Source: Siphonodentalium dalli
Taxonomy: Eukaryota; Mollusca; Scaphopoda; Gadilida; Siphonodentaliidae
Direction: 5' to 3'
NCBI GenBank assembly: GCA_032622095.1
Contig: CP136064.1
Location: 218,562,205-218,626,204 of the forward strand
DNA length: 64,000 bases
Part shown: positions 22,085 to 32,800 of the stretch, piece after piece
Layout of the letters: every line of letters starts with the position of its first letter
Numbering within the stretch: the stretch's first letter is position 1
The notes under the pieces: generated by a model
Seen by the model: the letters and a program-made list of their open reading frames with translations, nothing else
What the model was told of the DNA's origin: nothing
Databases searched by the model: none
Position numbers and translations under genes: made by a program

Positions 22085-22875
22085 AAATACACCGCCCGAT
22101 ATGACGCCAAGAAATTATCATCGGTAAATGTTCTGTACCAGATGATACTTAGATCACACCCATGAGCTACTAAAAATGCCCAGGTAATTATCATCGGTAA
22201 ATGTTCTGTACCAGTAATACTTAGATCACACCCATGAGCTACTAAAAATGCCCCGCCTGATTTGACACCACAAAATTATCATCGGTAAATGTTCTGTACA
22301 AGATAATACTTAGATGACACATATGAGCTACTAAAATGCCCAGGAAATTATCACCGGTAAATGTTCTGTACAAGATAATACTTAGATGACACATATGAGC
22401 TACTAAAATGCCCAGGAAATTATCACCGGTAAATGTTCTGTACCAGAAAATACTTAGATCACACACATGAGCCACTAAATTGCCCAGGTAATTATCATCG
22501 GTAAATGTTCTGTACCAGATAACACTTAGATCACACCATGAGCTACTAAAAATGCCGCGCCCGATTTGACACCACGAAATTATCACCGGTAAATGTTCTG
22601 TACAAGATAATACTTAGATGACACATATGAGCTACTAAAATGCCCAGGAAATTATCATCGGTAAATGTTCTGTGCCAGATGATACTTAGATCACACCCAT
22701 GAGCTACTAAAAATGCCCCGCCTGATTTGACACCACAAAATTATCATCGGTAAATGTTCTGTACCAGAAAATACTTAGATCACACCCATGAGCTACTAAA
22801 AATGCCCCGTTTGATTTGACACCACGAAATTATCATCGGTAAATGTTCTGTTCCAGAAAATACTTAGATCTACTA
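22085..22875. repeat. Minisatellite with composite long/short units
   Basis: About nine units carry ATTATCATCGGTAAATGTTC, then TGTACCAGATRATACTTAGA, then CACATGAGCTACTAAAA. Long units additionally contain a GCCCGATTTGACACCACGAA-type segment; short units replace it with GCCCAGGAA. Long and short units alternate irregularly. The minus strand stays open over several units, giving a repetitive ORF that I regard as a by-product. Just upstream (21800-21925) the word GTGCCGAAACGTC recurs. Confidence 0.88.
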
Positions 22876-23229
22876 AAATGTCCAATCTGATTTGATACCG
22901 AAATGTTTGGTTTTTTTTCTAACAGAAAATTAAGTTTCTTGAAATCACAACCATTCGAATTGAACAGGCATTTCAAAATTCCATGACAAATCCTGCAAAC
23001 CAATGATAAACACATGTACACTCATAAAACTCAACTGTTATAGATAACACATTCCAAGATTTCGCAGTGACAGCACCACATGCGCTATTATAGAACACCA
23101 CATACGGGTTATATTTGAGACAGGTGCAAGGATAACACTACTACTACTACTACTTTTTCTGTGACATTCATTCGTTAATCGATTTGGTGCGCATTTATTT
23201 CATGGTGGGCCTGGGAAGAAAAGTTTCCC
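22876..23229. other. Non-coding interval
   Basis: Contains a short CTA microsatellite (about 23140-23154). Nothing else is recognised. Confidence 0.4.
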
Positions 23230-23289
23230 AAAGTGGCATAATTTTGCGAAGAACTTGAATTTGTCCACGCACGCTCCACGTGGCTCAGG

Positions 23290-23826
23290 AAAAAACCGAA
23301 ACGTGTGCGTTCGATTCGTCGGTCGCTCGGGGGCTACCGTAAGAGACCTGAGGGCGGACGCGGGGGCCATACCTTAACACACTTTCAGCCCAACCTGGTA
23401 TTGTTGCAAATGGGGGCTAATGATTTATGTACAAAAGGGCCAGAGGTGGTGTCTGGGGAAATTGACGACTACCTCAATGAAATCAAATAGCAGTATGGCG
23501 TCTCTTGTATCATGATCAACAAACGGTCGCACGAAATTGTTGCGTCGCTTCGCTGTCCCGGAGGTCACATTGGAGATACTCAATCGTAGAATCACACAGA
23601 CCAACATCATGTTACAAGCCTATGAAGACGTTCGTCCCCGGACTCTCCAATGGCATCAGCCCAGATTGGAATGAGCCGTCCAACATTTCCTTGGTGATGG
23701 GATACATTTCGACCAACGAGGGATCCGTAAATATTATTGGGGTATCCGTGAGGCTATGCTTCACTACCTCGACCATTCCTGACTTCGTGGGTCATTCCAT
23801 CCACGATCACTATTTCTTTTGGTGAG
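23290..23826 (+). pseudogene. SGNH-hydrolase-like domain, frameshifted
   Basis: In one frame (about 23305-23490) the text NLVLLQMGANDLC gives the block III motif (GxND) of SGNH esterases. In another frame (about 23700-23795) DGIHFDQRGIRKYYWGIREA gives the block V Asp-x-x-His motif and the usual following helix. The two halves lie in different frames with stops between, so the gene is dead. Domains like this accompany tyrosine-recombinase retrotransposons and some LINEs. Its position before a YR-retrotransposon remnant suggests the tail of another copy of that element. Confidence 0.65.
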
Positions 23827-23854
23827 TGGTTTCTACTTTTAACATTATTAATTT

Positions 23855-24385
23855 TTTTACATGATTACTTTTGTTATTTTACATATGTATATGTAGCACG
23901 ATGTTCATGCGAGCATACTATATAGCTTTAAACTTTTAGCATAACTGCAATTGTACCCGATTACTTTTGTAAATTTTATTTCTGTAGCACGATGTTCCCG
24001 CGTGTCTACCCGATCGCTTCCAATTTTAACCTTCGAGAGATCACATGATGCACTCTTGCATGGTTTCCACTGCTGTGGCATGCAATTTTCTTTCGCGTTC
24101 ATATATTCCATTCTTATTTGTGTGTCCAGCATTTTGGACTTTATTATTGTATACCGAGAGTCAGATGATGCACGCATGGTTTCCAATTGGGCCTGCTTTC
24201 TTTCTTTAATCTTGTGCTTGGTGTCAACATGCTGTTGATATCATTCCTTTTACTGCTGATGGTCCCTCAACATTTATATTTTATCGATTTTATTATGTTC
24301 TTGTTATCTGTTCATGCAAGGGAACATGGGTAGCCTTCCCTGGCATTATATGCTGATGGTCTCTCATAGCAGACGTGTATCATGT
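23855..24385. repeat. Degenerate short direct repeats after the SGNH remnant
   Basis: Three paired landmarks recur about 95-120 bases apart. GATTACTTTTGT...TGTAGCACGATGTTC occurs at 23863 and 23959. GATGCAC...GCATGGTTTCCA occurs at 24048 and 24165. TGCTGATGGTCYCTCA occurs at 24255 and 24350. They may be decayed split direct repeats of a Ngaro-like element, but divergence prevents certainty. Confidence 0.45.
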
Positions 24386-25346
24386 TCTAAACGTAGCAAC
24401 TCGGCACAATTGTCTATATTAGAATTACTGATTACTAGTATTGCCGTGCATGTATCTTGATTAAGACTGAATTTTAGTAAATCTGGCCCATATCACGGGG
24501 AAGTTCCATACTCGTTCTTCTAATGACTGTCACAACAGTTCATTTTGTTGACATTAATCGTTATTTCGATCAACCGGTATTCATATTGGCGAAATATCCT
24601 GGTTTTAGCGGTAGGCAGTAAGGTTATCCCACCAACCATCGTTCTCTGGACTTTTTACTTTATACTTTCGGCTTTATACGAGTCTTCACGGCGCGACAAC
24701 CATGCCCGTGATCATACCGATATGATGAAACATTACTTGCATCTCTTGATGTTCGTAGTATGTGGGACCATTCACGGCTTTCTTGTTGTTGTTCGACAAC
24801 TTCAATACAAACTTTTATGTCACTGCGTGACCTTATTGTCGACTTATTAATCGTGCATATAAAAATAAAAAAATTCTTTGGCCTTTTTGTTCGTTGCGGT
24901 CAGTTTTTTCAGATATGTTCTGTATGGTGATTTCCCACAGACCAACTACACCACTTCCGAATCGCCCACAATCTGTTTTTGGTGTAGGTACATTGTATCT
25001 GCAGTTATTATTCACGAAGTGTTTAACAGTTAATGGTCCATACATTTCTTACAGTGTTGCCAGCCTGGCGTCCTGGAGTGCCAATTGACATCTATGTTCT
25101 TTACATGTACTTTGGTTGTGGTTCACTTTCTTTCATCCGGGTGCGACCGGTTATTCAACACTTCAATCGAGTTGGACTAATAACTGCACCCTGTCCTGTC
25201 ATTGCTTAATCCAATTTTACAGGGTTAACTTCAAAATTGAGTAATTTCTATCCATGACCAGTACATACACAATTGTTAACTCACGCCAACGTTTTTCCTT
25301 TTAACAATGGCACACCTAGTACTGCGGTTACTCCGCATATCAGCCT
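24386..25346. other. Spacer before the YR retrotransposon
   Basis: No domain is recognised. A CTTTTTTCAG splice-acceptor-like sequence occurs just downstream, at 25413-25422, before the gag-like ATG at 25437. This interval may hold the element's leader. Confidence 0.4.
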
Positions 25347-25436
25347 TTGGCACTCCAGGGTACAACAGGCTATTCAGTTGAGTCAAGGTTCCATACTGCG
25401 TGGTGTAATTTTCTTTTTTCAGCTATAAGTTTCAAT

Positions 25437-26273
25437 ATGCCACGGAGGGGCAGGGGTCGACCCCCTTCAGTCGCACGGGCCACTAGGAGCGCAGGTCGCC
25501 TCAGAGGTAGGAACGCGTCCTGCCCAGTATCAACTGGCCGCCACACACGGGCCAGAGAACGTTCGCGAAGGACCACAGCCAGGCACGGAGCTACCTCTGC
25601 CACCCGATGTCTCGCATCACAACGCGTTGCTCAGCACAGCGATAGTTCCACATCCCCAGTTCCAACAAGGCGCGCTTCTATCAGTACCCGCGCGGTCAAT
25701 CTTCAAGGGGCACACCACCACGCGCGGTCGGCCATCCACGCGAGGACGCGCATCGATTCCACTTTCATCAGGTTTGCACTCGCCGCCCGGAGTTCTGTCT
25801 CGTCAGTACATGTTGCCCTTCACTCTTCCAAGGCGCACCGAGCCAAGAGACGTCGCGTTTCGGCCTCCAGTATAGCGGATGGGTCAACTTCCGATTGAGA
25901 TAAAAGCCGCGGGGGAGGGTTTCCATTTCCTTCGCTTGGGCGAGGCAATGCTCACCTTCATCTGTTTCCTTCTGGTGGATCCGACGTGGGGTCAACTTTT
26001 CAATCTCAATCCATTCCGCTCTCATCTTCAGTTCCCACCAAGACCAAACGTAAAATATGGGACCACGAATATGTTGAATTTCTCACTTGCTCCCCAGCGC
26101 AGAGAATACGGGCACAGGCCGATCTAGTTGGGTGGACACCTCTGTCGGTAGAGTTTTGGCATCATTACCACCTGAACCCAAAAGCATTTCGTCAATCGAG
26201 CGGTGAGTCGATGCGTATGAGGTATACATGTCGGTGTACTTCGAGAAGTATCCGACGTTGGCCATTTCTATGA
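25437..26273 (+). pseudogene. Gag-like region of the YR retrotransposon
   Basis: From ATG 25437 the protein starts MPRRGRGRPPSVARATRSAG and stays extremely Arg/Ser/Thr-rich up to 25898. After a frame change, about 26040-26150 reads KRKIWDHEYVEFLTCSP, a motif I associate with DIRS-type gag/ORF1 proteins. Frame changes make the region a pseudogene. Confidence 0.55.
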
Positions 26274-26418
26274 TCAAATATCAATCCAACATCCGTTATC
26301 TGGCCAAGATGGGCCTCAATTTGTCCTTTTATGACAAAACTTTTCGACAACTGAACAAAGTAATATTGACCTTGCATGGGACACTTGGAATTGGGAACTG
26401 TTTATGATAGCGAAATAA

Positions 26419-27528
26419 TTGGGATCGACAGGCGTTACACCATCGGTTAACACAGGACGAATTCCACGATCTCAACCAAATGGCGTTCCCCTTGGTTTTT
26501 GTCGAAAGTTTCATAATGGGCAATATTGCGAATTTGGCGTGTGCCCCTATATGCATGATTGCTTCATATGCAGTGGCTCCCATCGGGCGGGGACACCCAG
26601 GTGTTCAATCCCGAATAGGGCAGCATCTGTACCGCCATATTCTTTTCGAGGCAGGGGCAAACAAAGGAGGCGTTCATTACTGGGCCACCCCGGGGGCGCG
26701 GTCAATCAACTTCCAACTCCAATCCACGTGGAAAGGCTAGCGGCCCTGCTTACTAGTAGTGGTTATAACATCATAGACCGGGAATATGTGGTCACGGGCT
26801 TCGAGGCGGGGTTCGACACTGGTTCTACTTGTACCAGCCATCACACCTCTCCAAATCTGAAATCAGCAAATGATCACCCGGGGATAGTTCAAGAGAAGTT
26901 GACTGATGAAATTAATGCGGGGCGAATTCAGGGCCCATTTGATGCCCCTCCATTTGACAATTTTGTAGTCTCCCCAGTGGAGGGCAAGTACTATTTTGAT
27001 AAGTGTCTCCCCATGGGGTGTCGTTCTAGTTGCTTTATTTTCGAAAAATTCAGCACATCTTTGGCTTGGATCCTCCGAAATAATGGGATTGAGACTGTGC
27101 ACGTGTTAGATGATTTTTTGATTTTGTCCCCTAGTGAGAACCAATGTCGGACCAACTTGGAGAAAGCACTCAAGATATGCGCCTACCTTGGGGTCCCTTT
27201 GGCCGAGGAAAAAACAGTCACCCCCACTCAGACAATTATATTTTTGGGGATAGAACTCGATGTACCTTCTAAATCAGCCCGCCTACCTGAAGCGAAATTG
27301 TCCAAATGTTCAAGCCTCATAAAAGCTTTCCTTGCTGTGCATAAGGTTACGCTCAGGGAATTACAATCTCTTATTGGTTTACTCAGCTTTACTTGCTCGG
27401 TAGTAGTCCCTGGCCGCGCCTTCCTTCGTCGCTTGATTAACTTAACACTAGGCGTTCGTTTCCCCCATCATAAAATTCGATTAACTCAAAGTGTTAAAAA
27501 GATATGCAAATTTGGATGGCTTTCTTGA
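26419..27528 (+). pseudogene. Zinc finger plus reverse transcriptase lacking motif A
   Basis: A 369-codon open frame. Residues about 28-62 carry a Cys/His cluster (CRKFH...CEFGVCPYMHDCFICSG) typical of DIRS-order gag/RT junctions. RT landmarks follow: DAPPFDNFVVSP, then GKYYFDKCLPMGCRSSCFIF, the catalytic VLDDFLIL at about 228-235, and FLGIELD. Between VVSP and GKYYFD only a few residues remain where relatives have about 75, and this missing piece holds motif A with the first catalytic Asp. The enzyme must be inactive even where the frame is open. The deletion is in frame. Confidence 0.8.
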
Positions 27529-27803
27529 ACGCCTTTAATGACCGGTCGTTTTTTCTCGAAGACCCTTGGATCACTAATGATTCTATCAATCTATATACTG
27601 ATGCTTCAACATCACACAGTTGTGGGGCCATTTTTGGAACTGATTGGTTTGTTGTCCCCTGGGAGACCGGCGAGGGGTCGATGAACATTGCCGTGCTGGA
27701 ATTTTACCCAATTTTACTTGCAATTAAAATATGGGGGCCAAAACTAATGAACCATAAAGTTCATTTTCTTTGCGATAATAAAGCAATAGTCAGTCATAAA
27801 TAA
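27504..27803 (+). pseudogene. RNase H domain of the YR retrotransposon
   Basis: The frame contains YTDAS (first Asp), VLEFYPILLAIKIWGPKL (Glu) and FLCDNKAIVSHK (third Asp), the RNase H triad as in DIRS elements. It overlaps the RT frame by about 25 bases in another frame, so at least one frameshift separates them. It ends at a stop after DNKAIVSHK. Confidence 0.75.
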
Positions 27804-28019
27804 ACAGACTACAAAGGACACTTCGATCTTATGCCTTTTGCGACAATTGGTTCTGTCCTGTTTAGTCTACAATATCCATTTCCGCGCTCGTCATGTTCCG
27901 GGTTGTCAAAATGTTCCATGCGATAGCATCAGTCGATTTCAGTTTCAGGAGTTTAGACGGGCCTACCCCCATGCCGCGGAACAACCCACAACAGTACCAG
28001 CCGACTATGCGTTACGCAC

Positions 28020-28660
28020 TTGGCTCAAACAGTAGACCAACTCATCCACGACAGCTTAGCCGACCGCACACATCGGTTGTATAGAAAAACAGAGGATCAG
28101 TATGTAGCCTTTTGTCAGCAAATCTCAGCGCGGCCCTTCCCAACAAGCACGCGCACAGTATCCTTATTCGTAGCCTTTTTGTATAACCAGGGGTATGCTT
28201 ATCGAACCATCCACACTTTCGGCTCTCACGTATCACCCACCGTAAATTTAAAGGTTTTGCAGATCCATGCTCTCATTTTGATATTCAGAAAATGCTCATG
28301 TGCATCCAACGTAACAGACCCACCAAGGACGGCCGTATACCCATCACGCCAAGTATACTGCGACAACTTTGCGATTCACGTTTACATCTGGCCGAAGGGG
28401 GATGTGAATGCAAGCTGTACCGGGCAAGCTTTGTGACAGCATTTTATGGGTTCGCTCGAATCGGCGAGTTGTGTCCTGCCTCTGTTGCACTGCAAGGGAA
28501 AGTAATTCAGTATGCAGATACGGCACTTGTCTCCCCCACAAAAATCGCGATAAGGGTCATTCTACGCTTACAGGCACAATTAATGAAGCCAGCACCTAGC
28601 GTGCGAATCGGGACCCTAATCGCGACGAAAGTTGTTTGTAGATATCAGGTACAACATTAG
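28020..28660 (+). pseudogene. Tyrosine recombinase of the YR retrotransposon, incomplete
   Basis: First frame: SLADRTHRLYRKTEDQYVAF, an N-terminal core-binding helix, then VSLFVAFLYNQGYAYRTI. Second frame (28292-28660): GRIPITPSILRQLCD and then FVTAFYGFARIGELCPAS, which carries the first catalytic Arg. The HxxR and Tyr portions are missing; text after about 28560 is not recognisable. A separate YR fragment with HSFRIGAA lies at 39358. Confidence 0.7.
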
Positions 28661-28935
28661 TAAAAGAAAAAATATATATAACCTCTCACATGACAACTCA
28701 AGTAAACAACATGGTGCCCGCAATATGTATAATCATTACCTACGTTACTGAAGCCAACGCTTTCGTTGGTTATATTAAAGGTACGGTTGGCCTTGGCGGT
28801 GGGTATCCTGTGAAAATATTTCCACCCGTCAAAAACCGCCACAAACAGAAAGAACAACAAAATGTAGACAGACTTTGTCCGTATACAAATAAGAAATATC
28901 GTATAAACAGTATGTTATTGTCATATATTTGACCA
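28661..28935. other. Spacer
   Basis: No feature beyond one copy of a TACCTACGTTAC-like word at 28739. Confidence 0.4.
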
Positions 28936-29282
28936 TTGTTATGTAAACAAAAGCATAAAAAGTAACTTTTCTGGTGTTTGTTTATATTATGATGGTAAAC
29001 ATAAAGAGCGTTTTTGTTGGTGAATTCCTGATATGGAACGAATAAAGAGCGTTTGTGCTATTTGTGTGTGATTAGCCAGCAGCATTGTGCTGTCTTCTGT
29101 AACACAATCAGGCTCTTGCTTAGGTAAAATATAGTAAATCTTTATGATACCATGCTGTTTACGCGATGGTCATGGTATATGTGAACGAAACTGTATGCGT
29201 TTTAATGTTTTTTTCTGTTTACGGTGATTGGAACAAATATGAATATTTTCGACAACTAAGGCCTCACGTGCCTTTAATACCA
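28936..29282 (+). repeat. ~345-bp repeat, left member of an inverted pair
   Basis: It matches the reverse complement of 45664-46003 along its whole length (for example AACAAAAGCATAAAAAGTAA, CAATCAGGCTCTTGCTTAGG, GGAACAAATATGAATATTTT). It contains two AATAAAGAGCGTTT-type words. Divergence is modest. Either both are terminal repeats of one 17-kb element or two independent insertions of a small element. Confidence 0.8.
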
Positions 29283-29428
29283 ATCACGGGTGCCAAAGAA
29301 GCTTTCACATCTATTCCTTTATCACAAGTTTTAACATTGACGAGGCCGTTCAGGAAATTCACAGATTTTAGTTTCGATGCGGGTCGGTTTCAAATTCTGG
29401 CCACGAGACACCCTGAAGCCAATCCTGT

Positions 29429-29791
29429 GATACCTACGTTACCTAAGGATTGGCAGCTTACACATTTTAAACAGAATAGTTACAGAAACCATATATATAT
29501 ATATATAACCCTCTTTGTTTAATTATTATTTGTATGCAATGTCAACATAAACCATTGAGTGAGAAATCGGACTCATATGATTCCATACCCATGTTTATAT
29601 TATTGCCGATACCTACGTTACCATGCCCATATAGCTTCATTGACTTTAGACCGGTACTTGGCCATGCTATGTCTATTCGGGACGACCACAATGACACTTT
29701 TGAGCGGTAAAAATGATTTATCCAATATGATACATGCTGGGTTTAAGAAACCGGTGTGTTCGATACCTACGTTACCGATACCTACGTTACC
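29429..29791 (+). repeat. Cluster of the 15-mer GATACCTACGTTACC
   Basis: Exact copies lie at 29429, 29608, 29762 and 29777 (the last two directly in tandem). Further copies are at 38781, 39156 (reverse) and, with one change, 38011. The same word forms the ends of the 38781-39170 element, so these may be ends of related truncated copies. Confidence 0.75.
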
Positions 29792-29981
29792 GATTTGTGC
29801 TGAATATCCACCAATCAGCTTTTGGATTTCTCTGTTTTATACCTGGATACTGTCTCAACAACTTTAGCATACAAACTTCGAAGAAAAAACAGTATATATA
29901 CCAGATAAATAAGGTGGGTATATTTTACACTGTAGACCTATATAGGGCCTACATATATATGTATTTTGTTTATACATACTG

Positions 29982-30153
29982 GGAAATATGACTAAACCAG
30001 ACGAACGTAACTTCGTACAAGTTAGCTATCTTGTTTGAACAATTTAGTAACTTGTTTAAACAAGTTAGTTAACTTGTTTAAACAAGTTATTGACTTGTTT
30101 AAACAAGTTAGTAACAAAAGAGGAAATATGACTAAACCAGACGAACGTAACTT
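29982..30153. repeat. Array of CTTGTTTAAACAAG palindromes between 33-bp direct repeats
   Basis: The array 30021-30115 contains three copies of AACTTGTTTAAACAAGTTA plus one degenerate copy (TCTTGTTTGAACAATTTAG). It is flanked by a 33-base direct repeat beginning GGAAATATGACTAAACCAGA at 29982 and 30121. Each unit is self-complementary, so the array can form hairpins or bind a dimeric protein. Confidence 0.85.
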
Positions 30154-30240
30154 CCACAAATTTATTCTGGAAACAGAAAACACCAGTCTGGTCCGTGATT
30201 TCAATCATATTGTACATTCAAGTATCAAAATATTACCTAT

Positions 30241-30320
30241 CGCGGTAGCCGCGTGGTCTAAGGCGTTGCGTCTAAAGGGCACTGCGTTGTTTAAATTTTG
30301 AGTTCGAAACCCGAATAAAA
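30241..30320 (+). repeat. tRNA-derived SINE head or tRNA pseudogene
   Basis: A box A-like stretch (TAGCCGCGTGGTCTAAGG) is followed about 45 bases on by box B-like GAGTTCGAAACC. The D-arm can pair (GCC/GGC) but anticodon and T stems and the acceptor do not, so this is not a functional tRNA. It resembles a tRNA-Leu/Ser-type SINE promoter. Confidence 0.55.
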
Positions 30321-30599
30321 TTGTTTTACAAGCATGTTCGTATTTTTAGTCAGAATTTTTTTCTTAACTCTCGTCTTCAATTACAAGAAGAAATCGATTT
30401 CATTCCTTTCATATATACTTTAAATGTTCAGAATTTCAGATTGTGTTCGGTATATGATGAATATGATGAGCTCTTCCTTCAATACAAAACTTAGGCCTAC
30501 TTGGTATTGAACGGTAAACCAAATAAAACTATTAGAAATGAACATTAGAAGCAATTTTTAAATGCAACAAAAAATGAAGCAAAAAAAACATGAATAAAA

Positions 30600-30675
30600 A
30601 AAAAATTCCTTAGCCGGATTTGAACCATCATCACAGTCCAACGTGAATCAACTAAAATAATCTGGCGCCGACTAT
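30600..30675 (-). repeat. Possible tRNA-derived fragment
   Basis: On the minus strand a box B-like GGTTCAAATCC is present, preceded by GGCGCCAGATTATTTTAG. Box A is not convincing. Low confidence. Confidence 0.3.
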
Positions 30676-30813
30676 CGTTAAAACTCTCAACTAATACAGC
30701 CGACAAGTTTTAAATAAGCACTAAATACTACAATAACTTCAAGAATTTCCAGAATAATTCATTTAAAAGTGACACGGGTGAGCATAATTTTATATAGATT
30801 TGTTTAAACGTTG

Positions 30814-31444
30814 CAATCATTGTGAAGAATAAGTATGTTATCAGTTTTAGAGTTATTTTTCTTGACGTCGTCTGCTTTGAATCTCGTCATTTGACAAGTT
30901 TCAGAAGATTGTGCCGCCATCCACTAATCTACGATTAGAAACCTAAGTCATGGATTGAACATGTGAAAATAAGCATAGTTAAAGTTTAAAAACATATCAA
31001 ATTAAGTTTTAAAAACTGTGAAATTTAGCAATTTATCTGGGAAAAAATACAATAATGAATGATGGGTGAATCGAACCCTCCTCGCTAACAAAATTTGCTT
31101 CAGGTCATTCACCTACACCAATGTACCACGGAAGATAACGTTGTATTTAGTTGTTCATAATGGGCCATATGCTTGGTGTTCATTATATTCAAAAATAAAT
31201 TTGTTTCGGAGGAAATGGCAATTCCAATATTATATTTGTTTGTTCATATTAATGAGTCATATCTTAATCTTATTTTGGTGTCAGTTGTATTCAAGGATAG
31301 ATTTGTTTCATTGTGAAGAATAAGCACGTTATCAGTTTGAGAGTTATTTTTCTTGACGTCGTCTGCTCTGATTCTCGGCATTTGAAAGTTTCAGAAGATT
31401 GTGCCAATGCGCCGCCATTCACTAACCTATGATTAGAAACCTAA
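30814..31444. repeat. ~130-bp direct repeat pair
   Basis: The segment starting ATTGTGAAGAATAAG at about 30816-30943 recurs at about 31311-31442, including AGAGTTATTTTTCTTGACGT and TTTCAGAAGATTGTGCC. The 370 bases between hold a tRNA-like sequence (31060) and an internal ~75-bp duplication (about 31150 and 31230). Confidence 0.8.
31060..31135 (-). repeat. Possible tRNA-derived sequence
   Basis: The minus strand contains TGGTACATTGGTGTAGGTGA (box A-like) and GGAGGGTTCGATTCACCC (box B). The arms pair imperfectly. It is more likely a SINE fragment or tRNA pseudogene than a gene. Confidence 0.4.
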
Positions 31445-31466
31445 CTTCAAGTTCGTCTGCACCAAG

Positions 31467-32800
31467 TTGAAAACTCTGGGAATATTACAATACGCTGACA
31501 CCCGCGAAATAGTAACGGATATCAGTTGTGATGAAACATCTTTCAAATGCGCCAACGGTGAATGTAATCAATGCATAAAGAAACAACCGCCACGTAGCAG
31601 GCAACCATCAAATAATAATGTTCAATGCAAACAGTGGGAAACAAGTATAAATGAATATGGCAGCAAAATAACGAGAAAAACTGAGCTCAACATGACCGAG
31701 AAACAATTAACCGATATAATGCACAGACAGACGAGGAAGTTCAAACTACACTCGTACAACATCCAACATCAATACTCAATGTACAAACATATCAAGGAGA
31801 ACCTGAAAGAAGATGAGTGTTTAATACATATAGACTTTAGTGAAAATACAACTGCAAATATTCCAATGAAATCCAATCAACCCATTTCGGCGCATCGCAT
31901 CAGCAGAGCACATTGCATACAGGTGTAGTATACCTCAAGGAAGACCAGAACACGTTTTGCACCATATCCGACTCGAGGAGACATGACCCACCAGCCATCT
32001 GGACGCACCTAAAACCAATCCTAACGGAATTTCGGAAACAAAATCCTGAGGTGACCAAGGTAATCTTTTTCAGCGACGGCCCAACGACACAGTACCGTCA
32101 GAAATTGAATTTCTTATGCTTATCAACCGAGCCCTACAAATATGGATTCCAGGAAGTACAGTGAATTATTTTGAATCGTCGCACGGCAAAGGGGTCCCTG
32201 TGGAATAGGTGGTGCTCTCAAGAGAAATGCAGAGCACGGAAAGGACTTCCCATATGCTTCATCCTTATTTCTGGAACTACTTGGAACCGGGACAACAATA
32301 AAACTCCATTACCTGTCGGACGCAGAAATCATCGAAAAGGCGAATGAAATGGAGACCAGTACATGTCACGTAAAACCTGTCCCCGGAACAATGAAGCTGC
32401 ATCGTGTTAAAAGTTGCAAAAGGGCATCATCACATGCAAAGAACTCACATGTCTGTGTCCTGGAACAAAATGCCAGTAGTTTAACTCGAAGTGTGTGAAT
32501 ATGTTAGATGTTGACACAGTGGTACCAACGGAAGTTCCAATCAGCAAACCCAAGTCTACAACGAAAAAGCTCAAGTCTAAACGGAGAGTGGATACTCGTA
32601 AACGGCGAGGGAAGTACGTATGTCCAGTGTGCAGGTGGTCATATGGTGACCCAGCAGATCCCAGATTATCAACTGAGTGGGTGAAATGTTCAGCATGCCA
32701 AAATTGGTTTCATTCACGGTGTGCTGAAGAATCTGGCGTAAAGGGAGAAGATGATGTTTTCGCATGCGGGAGTTGCGTCTGGTTAGGACATGCTGTGTAG
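31467..32800 (+). pseudogene. DDD transposase-like gene with C-terminal PHD finger, copy 1
   Basis: The reading crosses at least four frames. Frame 1 (31467-31928) ends in LIHIDFSENTT (first Asp). Frame 2 (31913-32164) has LHTGVVYL, RHDPPAIWTHLKPIL and VIFFSDGPTTQYRQK (second Asp). Then come NYFESSHGKG and, after another shift, GIGGALKRNAEHGKDFPYA; the usual Asp in the KGxPDGxGG motif is lost (Val or Cys). A PHD finger follows at about 32615-32790 (CPVC...CSACQNWFHSRC...CGSC, C4HC3). I recognise the family from invertebrate and fish genomes as an uncharacterised transposase-like protein, but I cannot name a superfamily. Degraded and certainly inactive. A better third motif survives in copy 2 at 40949. 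Confidence 0.65.

Larger units (their letters stand above)
25347..28660 (+). mobile_element. DIRS/Ngaro-like tyrosine-recombinase retrotransposon, degraded
   Basis: Successive frames encode, in order, an Arg-rich gag-like protein, a zinc-finger region, a reverse transcriptase, RNase H and a tyrosine recombinase, all on the plus strand. This gene order, with YR instead of integrase, defines the DIRS order (DIRS, Ngaro, PAT). Several frameshifts and stops, and a deletion in the RT core, make it non-functional. The SGNH remnant upstream (23290) and the repeats between suggest it follows the tail of a second copy. Confidence 0.8.

Noticed and set aside
22242-22586. 114-codon minus-strand ORF with repeated YRTFTGDNFLGILVAHM
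   Set aside because: It is a translation of minisatellite units that happen to lack stops; no start context or domain.
22085-22875. Regular repeats that could suggest a CRISPR array
   Set aside because: Units adjoin without unique spacers, the repeats are long and imperfect, and the genome is animal; it is a minisatellite.
25627-26127. Additional overlapping frames in the gag-like region as separate genes
   Set aside because: They are shadow frames of the Arg-rich coding text or pieces of it after frameshifts, without independent starts.
30241-30320. Functional tRNA gene
   Set aside because: Box A and box B words are present, but anticodon, T and acceptor stems do not pair, so a SINE or pseudogene is the better reading.
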